A stretch of DNA of 64,000 nt from Kitasatospora sp. GAS204B. GTDB lineage: Bacteria; Actinomycetota; Actinomycetes; Streptomycetales; Streptomycetaceae. The position numbers were made by a program, and so were the translations under genes. The notes beneath the pieces were generated by a model. That model was not told the DNA's origin. It searched no databases and saw only the letters and a list, made by a program, of their open reading frames with translations. How positions within the stretch are numbered: the stretch's first letter is position 1; each line of letters begins with the position of its first letter. Below, piece by piece: positions 1 through 7,893 of the stretch. The DNA lies in NCBI RefSeq assembly GCF_029892155.1, contig NZ_JARZAG010000004.1, positions 344,138 to 408,137 on the forward strand, read 5' to 3'.

Positions 1-37
1 CGAGGAGCTGGCGGCGGCGACCCGCTGGCGGTACTGA
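1..37 (+). CDS. possible 3' end of a CDS cut by the window edge
   Basis: Reading from base 2 gives eleven codons ending in Arg-Tyr and a TGA at 35-37. The peptide (EELAAATRWRY) has the composition expected of a Streptomycete C-terminus and good G/C at third positions. Nothing more can be said because the rest of the gene lies outside. The 257 nt between this stop and the next gene show no ORF, tRNA or riboswitch that I can support. Confidence 0.35.
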   Translation, partial: EELAAATRWRY

Positions 38-294
38 GGGCCGAGCCGGCCGCCGAGACCTGTCCCGCGCCTGGGCCGGCGCAGGAAGCGAGATCGATGG
101 CCACCCTGTTCCCCCGTTGCTCATGAACCGTGCTCGGCCGCTCAGCCGTGCCACCCCGGGGCGGAGGTCGTCCGCAGTCACCGGGCCTGCCCCGCTGAGT
201 GGGCCTGACCAGGGGATCCTCTAGCTTTGGATCATGATGCAGAAGGGCGCGACTTTCCCAAGTCGCTGCTTTCAACCGCAGGGGGAATGTGATA

Positions 295-1113
295 GTGCGT
301 AACAACATTGGTCGCCGGATCGCCGGGGCCGCCATGGTCGTCGGCCTGCTCAGTGCCGGTGCTCCCGTCCTCGCGGCGCCCGCGTTCGCGGACTCGACCA
401 CCGGCACCACCCAGGCCCAGGACGCCCAGGGCATCCCCTCGTTCAGCGACCTGCTGCGCGGCGTCGAGGTCGACTGGGCCGAGAGCCACTGGAACTGGAC
501 CGCCTGGAACGACAGCACCCCGGTCGCCTTCGGCGCCGACCAGGAGAAGTACCAGTGCGCCGAGTACGTCGCCCGGGCGCTGGCGGCGGCCGGCCTGGTC
601 CCCGGGCTCGGCCCGGACGACTCGCAGGACGCCTACTTCAACTACACGGCGCCCAACGGCAAGACCTACGACCTGCTGCTGATCGGTGACCTGCCGCAGT
701 ACCACAACCTGTACGACTACCTGATGGACAGCGGCCTCGGCACCGACATCGGTGACCACCCCGAGGACGCCCGCCCCGGCGACGTGGTGGTCACCTACGC
801 CGGGCCCGGCGTGACCAAGAGCCACACCGGCCTGGTGGCCACCGCCGCCGACGGCTCGAACGAGCCGACCGTCGACGCCCACAACCGGGCGCGCCTGCAC
901 TACGGCTACCACTTCTACGCGCCCTCGCACCTGGTGCGGATCGAGCCGCTGGGCCTGCTGACCGGCTTCCTGCCGAGCGGCACGCAGCTCGCCGCGCCGA
1001 AGACCGCCATGCAGAAGCTGGCAGTCACCCCGCGTTCGACCGCCCCGCAGGCCCCGACCGCCCCGGCGCTCCCGACCGTGGGACGTCAGGACCCGGCCGG
1101 CCCGCAGGTCTGA
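295..1113 (+). CDS. secreted amidase/CHAP-like cysteine hydrolase-type protein
   Basis: The product has a classical Sec signal peptide: Arg-rich N-terminus, hydrophobic core and an Ala-x-Ala type cleavage site near residue 33. A domain follows that looks like the amidase_6/CHAP cysteine fold. The likely nucleophile region is QCAEYVARAL (about residue 90) and the partner region is ARPGDVVVTY...SHTGLVA (about residues 158-182). The tail is Pro/Ala/Thr-rich. I chose GTG at 295 because GGGGGA at 281-286 is well spaced from it; the in-frame GTG at 289 is too close. The likely role is extracellular, on peptidoglycan or a peptide amide, but the substrate is unknown. It is monocistronic and ends in a strong hairpin. 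Confidence 0.7.
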   Translation: MRNNIGRRIAGAAMVVGLLSAGAPVLAAPAFADSTTGTTQAQDAQGIPSFSDLLRGVEVDWAESHWNWTAWNDSTPVAFGADQEKYQCAEYVARALAAAGLVPGLGPDDSQDAYFNYTAPNGKTYDLLLIGDLPQYHNLYDYLMDSGLGTDIGDHPEDARPGDVVVTYAGPGVTKSHTGLVATAADGSNEPTVDAHNRARLHYGYHFYAPSHLVRIEPLGLLTGFLPSGTQLAAPKTAMQKLAVTPRSTAPQAPTAPALPTVGRQDPAGPQV

Positions 1114-1122
1114 CCCACCGAA

Positions 1123-1163
1123 CGGGGTGCCGCCGCCGCGCAGGTCACGGCGGCGGCACCCCG
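1123..1163. terminator. 16-bp perfect hairpin between convergent genes
   Basis: CGGGGTGCCGCCGCCG at 1123-1138 pairs perfectly with 1148-1163 around a 9-nt loop. It lies between the stop of the secreted amidase-like gene (+) and the stop of the cyclophilin gene (-), so it can terminate both. There is no clear U tract, which is common for Streptomyces terminators. Confidence 0.8.
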
Positions 1164-1213
1164 CCCCGAGGTCATTGACAGTGACCCGTAGGGCAGTTGG
1201 GGCCTCGTCGGGG

Positions 1214-1738
1214 TCAGCGGCTCTCGATCACGACCGACTCGATGACCACGTCCTTGGCCGGCCGGTCGTTGCGGCCGGTCTTCGTCCCCGCGATGTCGTC
1301 GACCACCTTCCTGCCGGCGTCGGTCGTCACCTCGCCGAAGATGGTGTGCTTACCGGTCAGCCAGGCGGTCGGCACCACCGTGATGAAGAACTGCGAACCG
1401 TTGGTGCCAGGACCGGCGTTGGCCATCGCGAGCAGGTAGGGCTTGGTGAACGCCAGGTCGGGGTGGAACTCGTCGGCGAACTCGTAGCCCGGGCCGCCGG
1501 TGCCGGTGCCCAGCGGGTCCCCGCCCTGGATCATGAAGTCCTTGATCACGCGGTGGAAGACGGTGCCGTCGTAGAGCTTGTCGGTCGACTTCTTGCCGGT
1601 CGCCGGGTGGGTCCACTCCCGCTCGCCCTTGGCGAGTTCCACGAAGTTCCGGACCGTTTTCGGCGCGTGGTCCGGCAGCAGCCGGATCTCGATGTCGCCC
1701 TGGTTGGTCTTCAACGTCGCGTACAGCTGCTCGGCCAT
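1214..1738 (-). CDS. peptidyl-prolyl cis-trans isomerase, cyclophilin type
   Basis: This is a 174-residue single-domain cyclophilin that catalyses proline isomerisation during protein folding. The catalytic core is intact: FHRVIKDFMIQGGD with F61, H62 and R63, then GSQFFIT at 114-120 and a Trp/His pair (W126, H131) in the last active-site loop. There is no signal peptide, so it should be cytoplasmic. It sits 82 nt downstream of lgt on the same strand and may be co-transcribed with it. Length and motifs are normal for the family. Confidence 0.95.
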   Translation of the reverse strand: MAEQLYATLKTNQGDIEIRLLPDHAPKTVRNFVELAKGEREWTHPATGKKSTDKLYDGTVFHRVIKDFMIQGGDPLGTGTGGPGYEFADEFHPDLAFTKPYLLAMANAGPGTNGSQFFITVVPTAWLTGKHTIFGEVTTDAGRKVVDDIAGTKTGRNDRPAKDVVIESVVIESR

Positions 1739-1820
1739 GGGTGCCTGCGCCTCTCACTGGTCGTCATGCGGGCACTAGACGCTACCTCTGGGGGACGCCG
1801 ACGGGTGGCGCGCCGCGCAC

Positions 1821-2693
1821 TCAGAGCGTGCCGGCGTCCTGCTCGACGGGCGCGGCCTCGGTGTCCGCGCCTTCTGCGGCGGGTTCGACGGCCGCAGGCG
1901 CGTCCGCCCGTCCCCGCCGGTTCAGCGCCGCGAACCAGGCCAGCCCGGCCAGGGCCACCAGCGAGGCGATGTAGAAGTTCAGCCGGAGGCCGAGAAAGTA
2001 CTGCGAGTAGTCGACCCGCAGCGACTCCTCGAAGATCCGGAAGGCCGAGTACCCGGCCACGTACAGCGCGAACAGGCTGCCCGGCTTGACCTTCCCGCGC
2101 CGGCCGAGCCAGATCAGGAATCCGGCCAGCGCCAGGTCCCAGACGAGCTCGTAGAGGAAGGTGGGCTGGAAGGTGGTGTCCTGGAGGTACCCGGCGGGCC
2201 GGAAGGCTGGGGCGATCTCCAGGCCCCAGGGCAGCTTGGTCGGTCCGCCGAACAGCTCCTGGTTGAAGTAGTTGCCGATCCGCCCGATCGCCTGGGCCAC
2301 CAGCAGGCAGGGCGCCAGCGCGTCCATCATGCCCGTGACGCTGGCGCCGGCCTTCCGCAGCCGCCAGACGCAGACCAGCGTGGCCAGCAACACACCGCCC
2401 CAGATCCCGAGGCCGCCGTCCCAGACCGCCAGCGGGCCCCACCAGTGGTGCGGGATGCCGGCGGGCGTGGTCACGTCGAAGTAGAGGCGCCCGCCGAGGA
2501 TGCCGAACGGCACGCCCCAGGTCGCCATGTCGTCCACCAGCTCGGGGTTGCCACCCTTGGCCGCCCAGCGGCGGCGGCCGACGAGGACGGCGATCGCGAT
2601 GCCCACGATGTACATCAGCGCGTAGAAGTGGATGAACAGCGGGCCCAGGTGGAAGCCGTTCACCGACGGCGAGGGGATGGCGGCAAGCAGCAT
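1821..2693 (-). CDS. lgt: prolipoprotein diacylglyceryl transferase
   Basis: Lgt transfers diacylglycerol from phosphatidylglycerol to the lipobox cysteine of lipoproteins in the cytoplasmic membrane. The 290-residue product is polytopic and carries the family signature [18 protein letters not shown], plus GGRLYFDV and GGLGIWGG. The frame stays open upstream, but the ATG at 2693 (MLLAAIPSP) fits the family N-terminus. The C-terminus has an Ala/Glu-rich tail. The usual HPTFLYE motif reads FQPTFLYE here (His to Gln). There are no trp genes next to it, unlike the main lgt of many Streptomyces, so it may be the second (lgt2-type) paralogue. Confidence 0.93.
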   Translation of the reverse strand: MLLAAIPSPSVNGFHLGPLFIHFYALMYIVGIAIAVLVGRRRWAAKGGNPELVDDMATWGVPFGILGGRLYFDVTTPAGIPHHWWGPLAVWDGGLGIWGGVLLATLVCVWRLRKAGASVTGMMDALAPCLLVAQAIGRIGNYFNQELFGGPTKLPWGLEIAPAFRPAGYLQDTTFQPTFLYELVWDLALAGFLIWLGRRGKVKPGSLFALYVAGYSAFRIFEESLRVDYSQYFLGLRLNFYIASLVALAGLAWFAALNRRGRADAPAAVEPAAEGADTEAAPVEQDAGTL

Positions 2694-2765
2694 GCTGCGA
2701 GGGTACGCGAGCTGGGCGAACAGCCGGGTGTCGGGATATCGGATGACCGCGCCCCGGCCGTCCCC

Positions 2766-2771
2766 TACGGT
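2766..2771 (+). promoter_or_regulatory. -10 hexamer for a leaderless start
   Basis: TACGGT lies exactly 6 nt before the ATG at 2778. No Shine-Dalgarno sequence is present, so transcription probably starts at or next to the A of the ATG. Confidence 0.5.
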
Positions 2772-2777
2772 GGCCGG

Positions 2778-3311
2778 ATGACCCCTCGGATGATCATCCT
2801 CAACGGCGGCTCCAGCTCCGGAAAGTCCGGCCTGGCCCGGTGCCTGCAGGCGGTGCTGCCCGACCCGTGGCTGACCTTCGGGTGCGACACCTTCGTCGAG
2901 GGCCTGCCCGCCGCGCTCCGCACCTCGGATGCGGGGATCGAGTTCGCCCCGGACGGCGCGGTGGCGGTCGGCGAGGTGTTCCGGGAGCTGGAGGCCGCCT
3001 GGATCGCGGGCGTCGCGGCGATGGCCCGGGCGGGCGCGCGGGTGATCGTGGACGAGGTGTTCCTCGGCGGCGCGCAGTCGCAGCAGCGCTGGGAGCGGGC
3101 CCTCGACGGGCTGGAGGTGCTCTGGGTCGGCGTGCGCTGCGAGGCGGCGGTCGCGGCGGGACGCGAGCTGGCACGCGGGGACCGGGTCGGCGGGATGGCG
3201 GCGACGCAGGCCGAGCTGGTGCACCGCGGGGTGCGGTACGACCTCGAGGTGGACACCGCCCACGCTGAGTCGATCGAGTGCGCGCGGCAGATCGCGGCCC
3301 GGCTGTCCTAG
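2778..3311 (+). CDS. chloramphenicol 3-O-phosphotransferase-like kinase (CPT family)
   Basis: The 177-residue protein matches the chloramphenicol phosphotransferase of S. venezuelae along its length (comparison from memory). It has the same opening [17 protein letters not shown] with P-loop G10-S17, and Asp37 (FGCD) at the position of the proposed catalytic base of CPT. The internal stretch [17 protein letters not shown] and the ending [12 protein letters not shown] also match. CPT phosphorylates the primary hydroxyl of chloramphenicol. No biosynthetic genes are nearby, so here it may be a resistance enzyme or a housekeeping small-molecule kinase. It starts at ATG 2778, probably on a leaderless transcript. 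Confidence 0.85.
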   Translation: MTPRMIILNGGSSSGKSGLARCLQAVLPDPWLTFGCDTFVEGLPAALRTSDAGIEFAPDGAVAVGEVFRELEAAWIAGVAAMARAGARVIVDEVFLGGAQSQQRWERALDGLEVLWVGVRCEAAVAAGRELARGDRVGGMAATQAELVHRGVRYDLEVDTAHAESIECARQIAARLS

Positions 3312-3344
3312 GGTCTGTCGCTCGTACGGGCCGCCCGCCCCCGG

Positions 3345-4220
3345 TCAGTGCCCGTGCAGGTCCGGCACCTGTTGCAGCCAGGCCGGCCGCCCCGCCGCCG
3401 TCCGCTTCGCCCGGGCAGCCTCGGCGACCCGCAACTCCGCCTCGGTGGCGAAGTGCTGCGGCAGCCAGCGCTCGGAGACCGCCGCCCGCGCGGCCAACTG
3501 CCGGACGTAGGCCTCGCGCAGCTCGGCGACGTCGGCGAAGCCCTCCTCGACCTCCAGCCACTGCGCCGGCACCAGGGCCACCACCTCGCGCAGCAACTCC
3601 TCGGTCACCTGCGGCGCCAGCTCGGCATCGGCCGCCGCCACGTCGGGGTGCTGGTCGCCCAGCGCGTGGCCGCTGAGGTCGTAGGCGCGGTCCACGGCGG
3701 CGGCCGCGCCGGACCAGCGGTGGTGGAAGACCAGCGCCGCGCCGTTGTCGATCAGCCAGAGGCGGCGGTGCCAGACCATCAGGTTGGGGTTGGCCCTGGT
3801 GCGGTCGACGTTGCCGGTGAGCGCGTCCAGCCAGACCACCCGCCCGGCTTCCAGCGGGTCGATCGTCGGCCCGTCAGTGGCTCCGGGCCTGAAGTCGTGT
3901 GCCCCCGGCAGGTAGTCCATCCCGAGGTTGAGCCCGGCGCTGGCCCGCAGCAGGTCCTGGATCTCGGCGTCGGGCTCGTGCTCGGCCACCGCCGGATCGA
4001 AGTCGACCAGCACCAGTTCGGGCACCCGCAGGCCGAGCCGCCGGGCCAGCTCGCCGACGATCACCTCGGCCACCAGCGCCTTGCGGCCCTGCGCGGCGCC
4101 GGTGAACTTGACCACGTAGGTGCCCAGGTCGTCGGTCTCGACGATGGCGGGCACCGAACCGCCGGCCCGCAGCGGGGCGAGGTAGTGCAGGGCGTTCACC
4201 CGGGTCAGGTCAGCAGACAC
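3345..4220 (-). CDS. HipA-family kinase-like protein
   Basis: This 291-residue protein has the compact HipA-like kinase architecture. A nucleotide-binding lysine lies in TYVVKFTG (K38). A catalytic loop follows, LDALTGNVDRTRANPNLM (131-148, with D139 and N144), and then a metal-binding Asp in LWLIDNGAAL (D158). HipA proper phosphorylates glutamyl-tRNA synthetase and pairs with the HipB antitoxin. This short actinobacterial group usually stands alone, and no antitoxin is adjacent here, so toxin function is not implied. The start is GTG 4220 with TAGGCT 6 nt upstream. It converges with the CPT-like gene across 33 nt. Confidence 0.75.
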   Translation of the reverse strand: MSADLTRVNALHYLAPLRAGGSVPAIVETDDLGTYVVKFTGAAQGRKALVAEVIVGELARRLGLRVPELVLVDFDPAVAEHEPDAEIQDLLRASAGLNLGMDYLPGAHDFRPGATDGPTIDPLEAGRVVWLDALTGNVDRTRANPNLMVWHRRLWLIDNGAALVFHHRWSGAAAAVDRAYDLSGHALGDQHPDVAAADAELAPQVTEELLREVVALVPAQWLEVEEGFADVAELREAYVRQLAARAAVSERWLPQHFATEAELRVAEAARAKRTAAGRPAWLQQVPDLHGH

Positions 4221-4226
4221 CCGCCC

Positions 4227-4232
4227 AGCCTA
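4227..4232 (-). promoter_or_regulatory. -10 hexamer for a leaderless start (HipA-like gene)
   Basis: On the minus strand TAGGCT is followed by GGGCGG and then the GTG at 4220, a 6-nt spacing with no ribosome binding site. Confidence 0.5.
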
Positions 4233-4349
4233 AACGGAGCCCCGCGGCGGCGTCCCGGGCCTGCGACGATCCCACCCACCAGGTGTGGTTGGCTGTCCGC
4301 GACGTACCAGACGTACCACCCGAGCAGTACCCCCCGAAGGAGCCCAGCC

Positions 4350-4793
4350 ATGGCCCAGGTCCACGCCCACACCGAGCGGACCTACCCCGCCACCGCCGAG
4401 CAGGCGTACGAGGCGATCGCCGACTACACCACCGTGCGGCCCACCCTGCTGCCCGCGCAGTACAGCGAGTACGAGGTCCGCGCGGGCGGTGTCGGCGCCG
4501 GCACGCAGGTGCACTGGCGGCTGCAGGCCACCGAGAAGCGGGTTCGCGACTGCCTCTTCACCGTCTCCGCGCCGTCCGCCGGGAAGCTGGTGGAGACCGA
4601 CGCCAACTCCTCGATGGTGATCACCTGGACGGTCTCCTCGGTGGCCGGTGGCCAGACCACCGTGGCGATCGACACCACCTGGCAGGGCGCGGGCGGCATC
4701 GGCGGCTTCTTCGAGCGCACCTTCGCCCCCAAGGGCCTGAACCGGATCCACGACGAGGTGCTGAACCGCCTCGCCCAGCACCTCGGCAAGTAG
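4350..4793 (+). CDS. SRPBCC (START-like) family protein
   Basis: A 147-residue protein with the helix-grip fold pattern of polyketide cyclase/dehydrase-like SRPBCC proteins. It begins ERTYPATAEQAYEAIADYTT, continues with alternating beta strands (TQVHWRLQATEKRVRDCLFTV, SSMVITWTVSS) and ends in a long C-terminal helix (GLNRIHDEVLNRLAQHL). Such proteins bind hydrophobic ligands in a cavity; the ligand is unknown. The start is ATG 4350 behind GAAGGA at 4336-4341. The last five codons are tandemly duplicated past the stop (see the repeat at 4779-4808). No operon partner. Confidence 0.85.
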   Translation: MAQVHAHTERTYPATAEQAYEAIADYTTVRPTLLPAQYSEYEVRAGGVGAGTQVHWRLQATEKRVRDCLFTVSAPSAGKLVETDANSSMVITWTVSSVAGGQTTVAIDTTWQGAGGIGGFFERTFAPKGLNRIHDEVLNRLAQHLGK

Positions 4794-4808
4794 CACCTCG
4801 GCACGTAG
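4779..4808 (+). repeat. 15-bp tandem duplication across a stop codon
   Basis: CACCTCGGCAAGTAG (4779-4793, containing the SRPBCC gene's stop) is followed directly by CACCTCGGCACGTAG (4794-4808), which differs at one base. A third partial copy begins at 4809. Confidence 0.85.
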
Positions 4809-4822
4809 CACCATCGGCCGGA

Positions 4823-4852
4823 CACCCGTACGACTGACAGCTCGTACGGGTG
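4823..4852 (+). terminator. 11-bp perfect hairpin after the SRPBCC gene
   Basis: CACCCGTACGA at 4823-4833 pairs with TCGTACGGGTG at 4842-4852 around an 8-nt loop. It lies 30 nt after the stop of the SRPBCC gene. Confidence 0.75.
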
Positions 4853-4904
4853 GACCGCGGCCCCGGGGGAGTGACGGCACGCGAACCGACCTGCCGCGTC
4901 ACCC

Positions 4905-4910
4905 TAGGCT
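4905..4910 (+). promoter_or_regulatory. -10 hexamer for a leaderless start (GT4 gene)
   Basis: TAGGCT is followed by 7 nt (CGCGGCC) and the GTG at 4918. No ribosome binding site precedes that GTG. Confidence 0.5.
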
Positions 4911-4917
4911 CGCGGCC

Positions 4918-6036
4918 GTGCATCTGACGATCCTTCACGTTTCCCAGCCGGTGGACGGCGGGGTGGCCCAGGTGGTCACCGATCTGGTCCGCGGCCAGCG
5001 CGCGGCCGGCCACCGGGTGCTGGTCGCCTGCCCACCCGGCGGCCGGCTCGGCCCCCGGGCCGGCGCCGCCGGGGGCGAGCTGCTGGAGTGGCCGGCCCGC
5101 CGCTCGCCCGGGGCGAGCGTGCCCGGCGAGGCCGCCCGGCTGCGCCGGCTGGTGCACGCGGCGGCGCCCGATCTGGTCCACCTGCACAGCGCCAAGGCCG
5201 GCCTGGCCGGCCGCCTCGCGCTGCGCGGCCGGCTGCCCACCGTCTTCCAGCCGCACGCCTGGTCCTTCGCCGCCGCGACCGGCGTGCTCGCCACCGCCAG
5301 CACCCGCTGGGAGCGGTACGCGACCCGCTGGGCGGCCGCCGTGCTCTGCGTCAGCGAGCAGGAGCGGCTGGACGGCGAGGCGGTCGGGATCAGCGCCCCG
5401 TTCGCCGTGGTCCCCAACGGGGTCGACCTGGCGCACCACACGCCCGCCGAACGCCGCGCCGCGCGGCTCTCGCTGGGGCTCGACCTGTCCGAGCCGCTGG
5501 CGGTCTGCGTCGGGCGGCTCTGCCGGCAGAAGGGGCAGGACCTGCTGCTCGCCTGCTGGCCCGCGGTGCTGCGGCGGGTGCCGACTGCCCGGCTGGCGCT
5601 GGTCGGCGGCGGCCCGGACGCGCAGGCGCTGGCCGCGCAGGCCCGGGCGCTGCCGGAGCCGTACCGGGTGCGGCTGGCGGGCGAGGTGACGGACCCGCGG
5701 CCCTGGCTGGCGGCGGCCGACCTGGTGGTGCTGCCTTCGCGCTGGGAGGGAATGGCGCTGGCGCCGTTGGAGGCGATGGCGATGGCCCGCCCGGTCATCC
5801 TGACGGAGGTGCCGGGGGCCCGCGAGCAGCTGCCGCCGGAGCAGCGGGAGACCGGACTGGTGCCGGCCGGGGACCCGGCGGCGCTGACGAACGCGCTGGC
5901 CGAGGCGCTGGCGGATCCGCTGGAGTGCGCCCGGCGCGGAATGGCGGCGCGTGCCTGGGTGGCGAGCCGGCATGACGTGCGCACGATGGTCGCTCGCGTG
6001 TCGGAGCTCTACCAGAAGACGATCAGCGAGGGCTAG
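4918..6036 (+). CDS. GT4-family glycosyltransferase
   Basis: A 372-residue GT-B glycosyltransferase. The N-terminal acceptor lobe begins HLTILHVSQPVDGGVAQVV with the glycine-rich loop. The C-terminal donor lobe contains VGRLCRQKGQDLLL (about 198-211) and the retaining-enzyme EX7E motif E277-E285 in SRWEGMALAPLEAMA. It should move an activated nucleotide sugar onto a lipid-linked acceptor at the inner membrane face. It is transcribed on its own, 341 nt ahead of the EPS operon in the same direction, and probably serves that pathway. The GTG start seems leaderless. Confidence 0.9.
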   Translation: MHLTILHVSQPVDGGVAQVVTDLVRGQRAAGHRVLVACPPGGRLGPRAGAAGGELLEWPARRSPGASVPGEAARLRRLVHAAAPDLVHLHSAKAGLAGRLALRGRLPTVFQPHAWSFAAATGVLATASTRWERYATRWAAAVLCVSEQERLDGEAVGISAPFAVVPNGVDLAHHTPAERRAARLSLGLDLSEPLAVCVGRLCRQKGQDLLLACWPAVLRRVPTARLALVGGGPDAQALAAQARALPEPYRVRLAGEVTDPRPWLAAADLVVLPSRWEGMALAPLEAMAMARPVILTEVPGAREQLPPEQRETGLVPAGDPAALTNALAEALADPLECARRGMAARAWVASRHDVRTMVARVSELYQKTISEG

Positions 6037-6147
6037 TCGACTCCCCGTGTCTCCGCGCGGATCTGATCGTTTCTCAGGCAGTGACGTGCATGTTGTTCGG
6101 TAGGGGCGACTTGGTCGATCACCTGTTCAGGCCGTGCCCAGCGGCTA

Positions 6148-6164
6148 AATCGGAAATTCCGATT
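6148..6164. promoter_or_regulatory. operator-like palindrome upstream of the EPS operon
   Basis: Two perfect 8-nt arms, AATCGGAA and TTCCGATT, flank a single A. It lies in an AT-rich patch about 100 nt upstream of a candidate promoter. The cognate regulator is not apparent in the window. Confidence 0.4.
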
Positions 6165-6244
6165 AATGGGCGGGTGGAATGAAACGGCAAGTCAACTCCC
6201 CATCAACGTCCGGGAATTTAGCCGTCGCTCGGTAATGTCTGATT

Positions 6245-6272
6245 TTGCTCACTTCGTTACAAAATGTACGAG
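6245..6272 (+). promoter_or_regulatory. candidate promoter of the EPS operon
   Basis: TTGCTC (6245-6250) and TACGAG (6267-6272) are 16 nt apart, a plausible housekeeping-sigma promoter. It would give a 5' leader of about 100 nt before the ATG at 6378. Confidence 0.35.
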
Positions 6273-6377
6273 ATCCTGACGACCTCTTGTACGACTCTGT
6301 GCGAATTCGGGCGATTGAGGACGAACGGTACCGCGAAATCCGCCACCAAGGGCACACTGCAGGGGAGTTCGTGCGCG

Positions 6378-7886
6378 ATGACCATTGACCACGAGAGTGT
6401 GCCGCGGCCTGGGCGACCCGCGGCGGGCGGTCGGCGGCTCGCGACCGAGCTGCTCGACCGGCCGACCCGGCGGCCGCCGCAGACCCGCAGCGCCGCCCAG
6501 CTCGGCCGGCACCGCCGAGGTCTGCGCGTCGCCGGGCTGCTGCCCGTGGCACTGCTCGTGGTCGACCTGCTGGCCGTCGGCGCGGGTTCGATCGGCTGCG
6601 CCTCCGCCCGCGCCCAGCCGCTGGGGGCCGCCGCGGCGCTGCTGCCGATCCTGCTGCCGCTGAACCTGGCCGGCGGCCTCTACCGCACCCGGATGAGCCC
6701 CTCGGCGCTGGACGAACTGCCCGCGCTGATCGGCCGGGTCGCCGTCGCGCTGGCCTTCGCGATCACCCTCTCCGACTGCCTCGGCGGTGCCTGGCCGTCC
6801 GGCGGCCCGGCCGGCTGGGCCCGGCTGCTCGCCCTGCTCACCGCGCTGGTGACGCTGGCCGCGCTCGGCCGCGCGGTGGTCTACGGACTGCTGCGCCGGC
6901 TGCGCCGCCGCCGTCCGGTGCCGGTCCTGGTGCTCGGCGCGGGCCCGCTCGGCCAGCGGATCGCGAGCACCCTGCGGGAACACCCCGAGTACGGGATGCG
7001 CCCGATCGGCTACCTGGACCAGGACCCGGTGCTGCTGCCCGCCGACTCCCCGCTGCCGGTGCTCGGCGGTCGCGACGCGCTGGAGCGGGAGCTGCGCCGG
7101 CACGGCGTGGTGCGGTTGATCGCCACCGCGGGCGCCGCCGACGAGCAGGAGGCGGCCGGCGCGATGCGCGAGGCGATCCGGCTCGGCTGCCAGGTCTGGC
7201 TGGTCCCCGGGCTGCGCGAGCACGGCGGCCTCGGCAGCGCGGGCCGGGCGGCCGACCACCTGTGGGGCTACCCCTGCCTGCGGCTGTCCCGCCCGCCGCT
7301 GCGCCGGCCCGGCTGGCTGGTCAAGCGGGCCGTCGACATCCTCGCCGCCGGCCTCGGGCTGCTCGCCATCTCCCCGCTGCTGGCCGCGTGTGCGCTCGCG
7401 GTGCGCCTGGACACCGGCCCCGGCGTGCTCTTCCGCCAGCAGCGCACGGGGCTGGACGGCCGGGTCTTCACCCTGCTCAAGTTCCGCACCCTGCGCCCGA
7501 GCAACGAGCACGAGTCGGCCACCCACTGGAACATCGCCCAGGACCACCGGATGAGCGCGGTCGGCCGGCTGCTGCGCCGCAGCTCGCTGGACGAGCTGCC
7601 GCAGCTGTGGAACGTGTTGCGCGGCGACATGACCCTGGTCGGCCCGCGCCCCGAACGCCCTTACTTCGTCATGCGGTTCAGCCAGGCCTACCCGGAGTAC
7701 GCCGACCGGCACCGGGTCCCGGTCGGGCTGACCGGTCTGGCCCAGGTGAACGGGCTGCGCGGGGACACCTCGATCGAGGACCGGGCCCGCTTCGACAACC
7801 ACTACATCGAGAGCTGGAGCCTCTGGCAGGACGTCAAGATCCTGCTGCGCACCGCCGCGCTGATGCTCCGTCCGGACGGGAGCTGA
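6378..7886 (+). CDS. polyprenyl glycosylphosphotransferase (initiating sugar transferase)
   Basis: This 502-residue enzyme starts EPS repeat-unit synthesis by moving a sugar-1-phosphate to undecaprenyl phosphate. Order: cytoplasmic N-terminus, about four membrane segments (residues 50-170), a CoA-binding-like Rossmann domain (VPVLVLGAGPLGQRI onward), then the bacterial sugar transferase domain from about residue 314. That domain carries KRAVDILAAGLGLL, the catalytic region LLKFRTLR, RRSSLDELPQLWNVLRGDMTLVGPRPE and PGLTGLAQVNG-like VGLTGLAQVNG. The start at ATG 6378 follows AGGGGAG (6361-6367). It is first in the operon, 7 nt before the next gene. Confidence 0.93.
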   Translation: MTIDHESVPRPGRPAAGGRRLATELLDRPTRRPPQTRSAAQLGRHRRGLRVAGLLPVALLVVDLLAVGAGSIGCASARAQPLGAAAALLPILLPLNLAGGLYRTRMSPSALDELPALIGRVAVALAFAITLSDCLGGAWPSGGPAGWARLLALLTALVTLAALGRAVVYGLLRRLRRRRPVPVLVLGAGPLGQRIASTLREHPEYGMRPIGYLDQDPVLLPADSPLPVLGGRDALERELRRHGVVRLIATAGAADEQEAAGAMREAIRLGCQVWLVPGLREHGGLGSAGRAADHLWGYPCLRLSRPPLRRPGWLVKRAVDILAAGLGLLAISPLLAACALAVRLDTGPGVLFRQQRTGLDGRVFTLLKFRTLRPSNEHESATHWNIAQDHRMSAVGRLLRRSSLDELPQLWNVLRGDMTLVGPRPERPYFVMRFSQAYPEYADRHRVPVGLTGLAQVNGLRGDTSIEDRARFDNHYIESWSLWQDVKILLRTAALMLRPDGS

Positions 7887-7893
7887 CCCAACC

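Larger units (their letters stand above)
6037..6377 (+). other. 341-nt intergenic regulatory region upstream of the EPS operon
   Basis: There is no convincing gene here. Base composition drops well below the surroundings from about 6145 to 6330. It holds a palindrome AATCGGAA-A-TTCCGATT at 6148-6164, a promoter-like pair near 6245-6272, and a repeated heptamer TGTACGA at 6265-6271 and 6289-6295. All of this suits a regulated promoter for the EPS operon. Confidence 0.6.

Noticed and set aside
212..224. GGGGATCCTCTAG, identical to part of a cloning-vector polylinker
   Set aside because: The match is 13 nt only, the flanks do not continue as vector, and base composition is normal; I take it as chance.
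38..294. c-di-AMP (ydaO-type) riboswitch before the secreted amidase-like gene
   Set aside because: Such riboswitches occur upstream of Streptomyces wall hydrolases, but I could not find the conserved core motifs in this stretch.
2694..3263. N-terminal extension of Lgt
   Set aside because: This part of the frame is antisense to the CPT-like gene and lacks any membrane or Lgt feature; ATG 2693 fits the family.
3345..4220. HipA toxin-antitoxin module
   Set aside because: No HipB-like gene is adjacent; the only HipB-like HTH in the window is fused to the MurA-like protein 39 kb away, so a toxin-antitoxin call is not supported.
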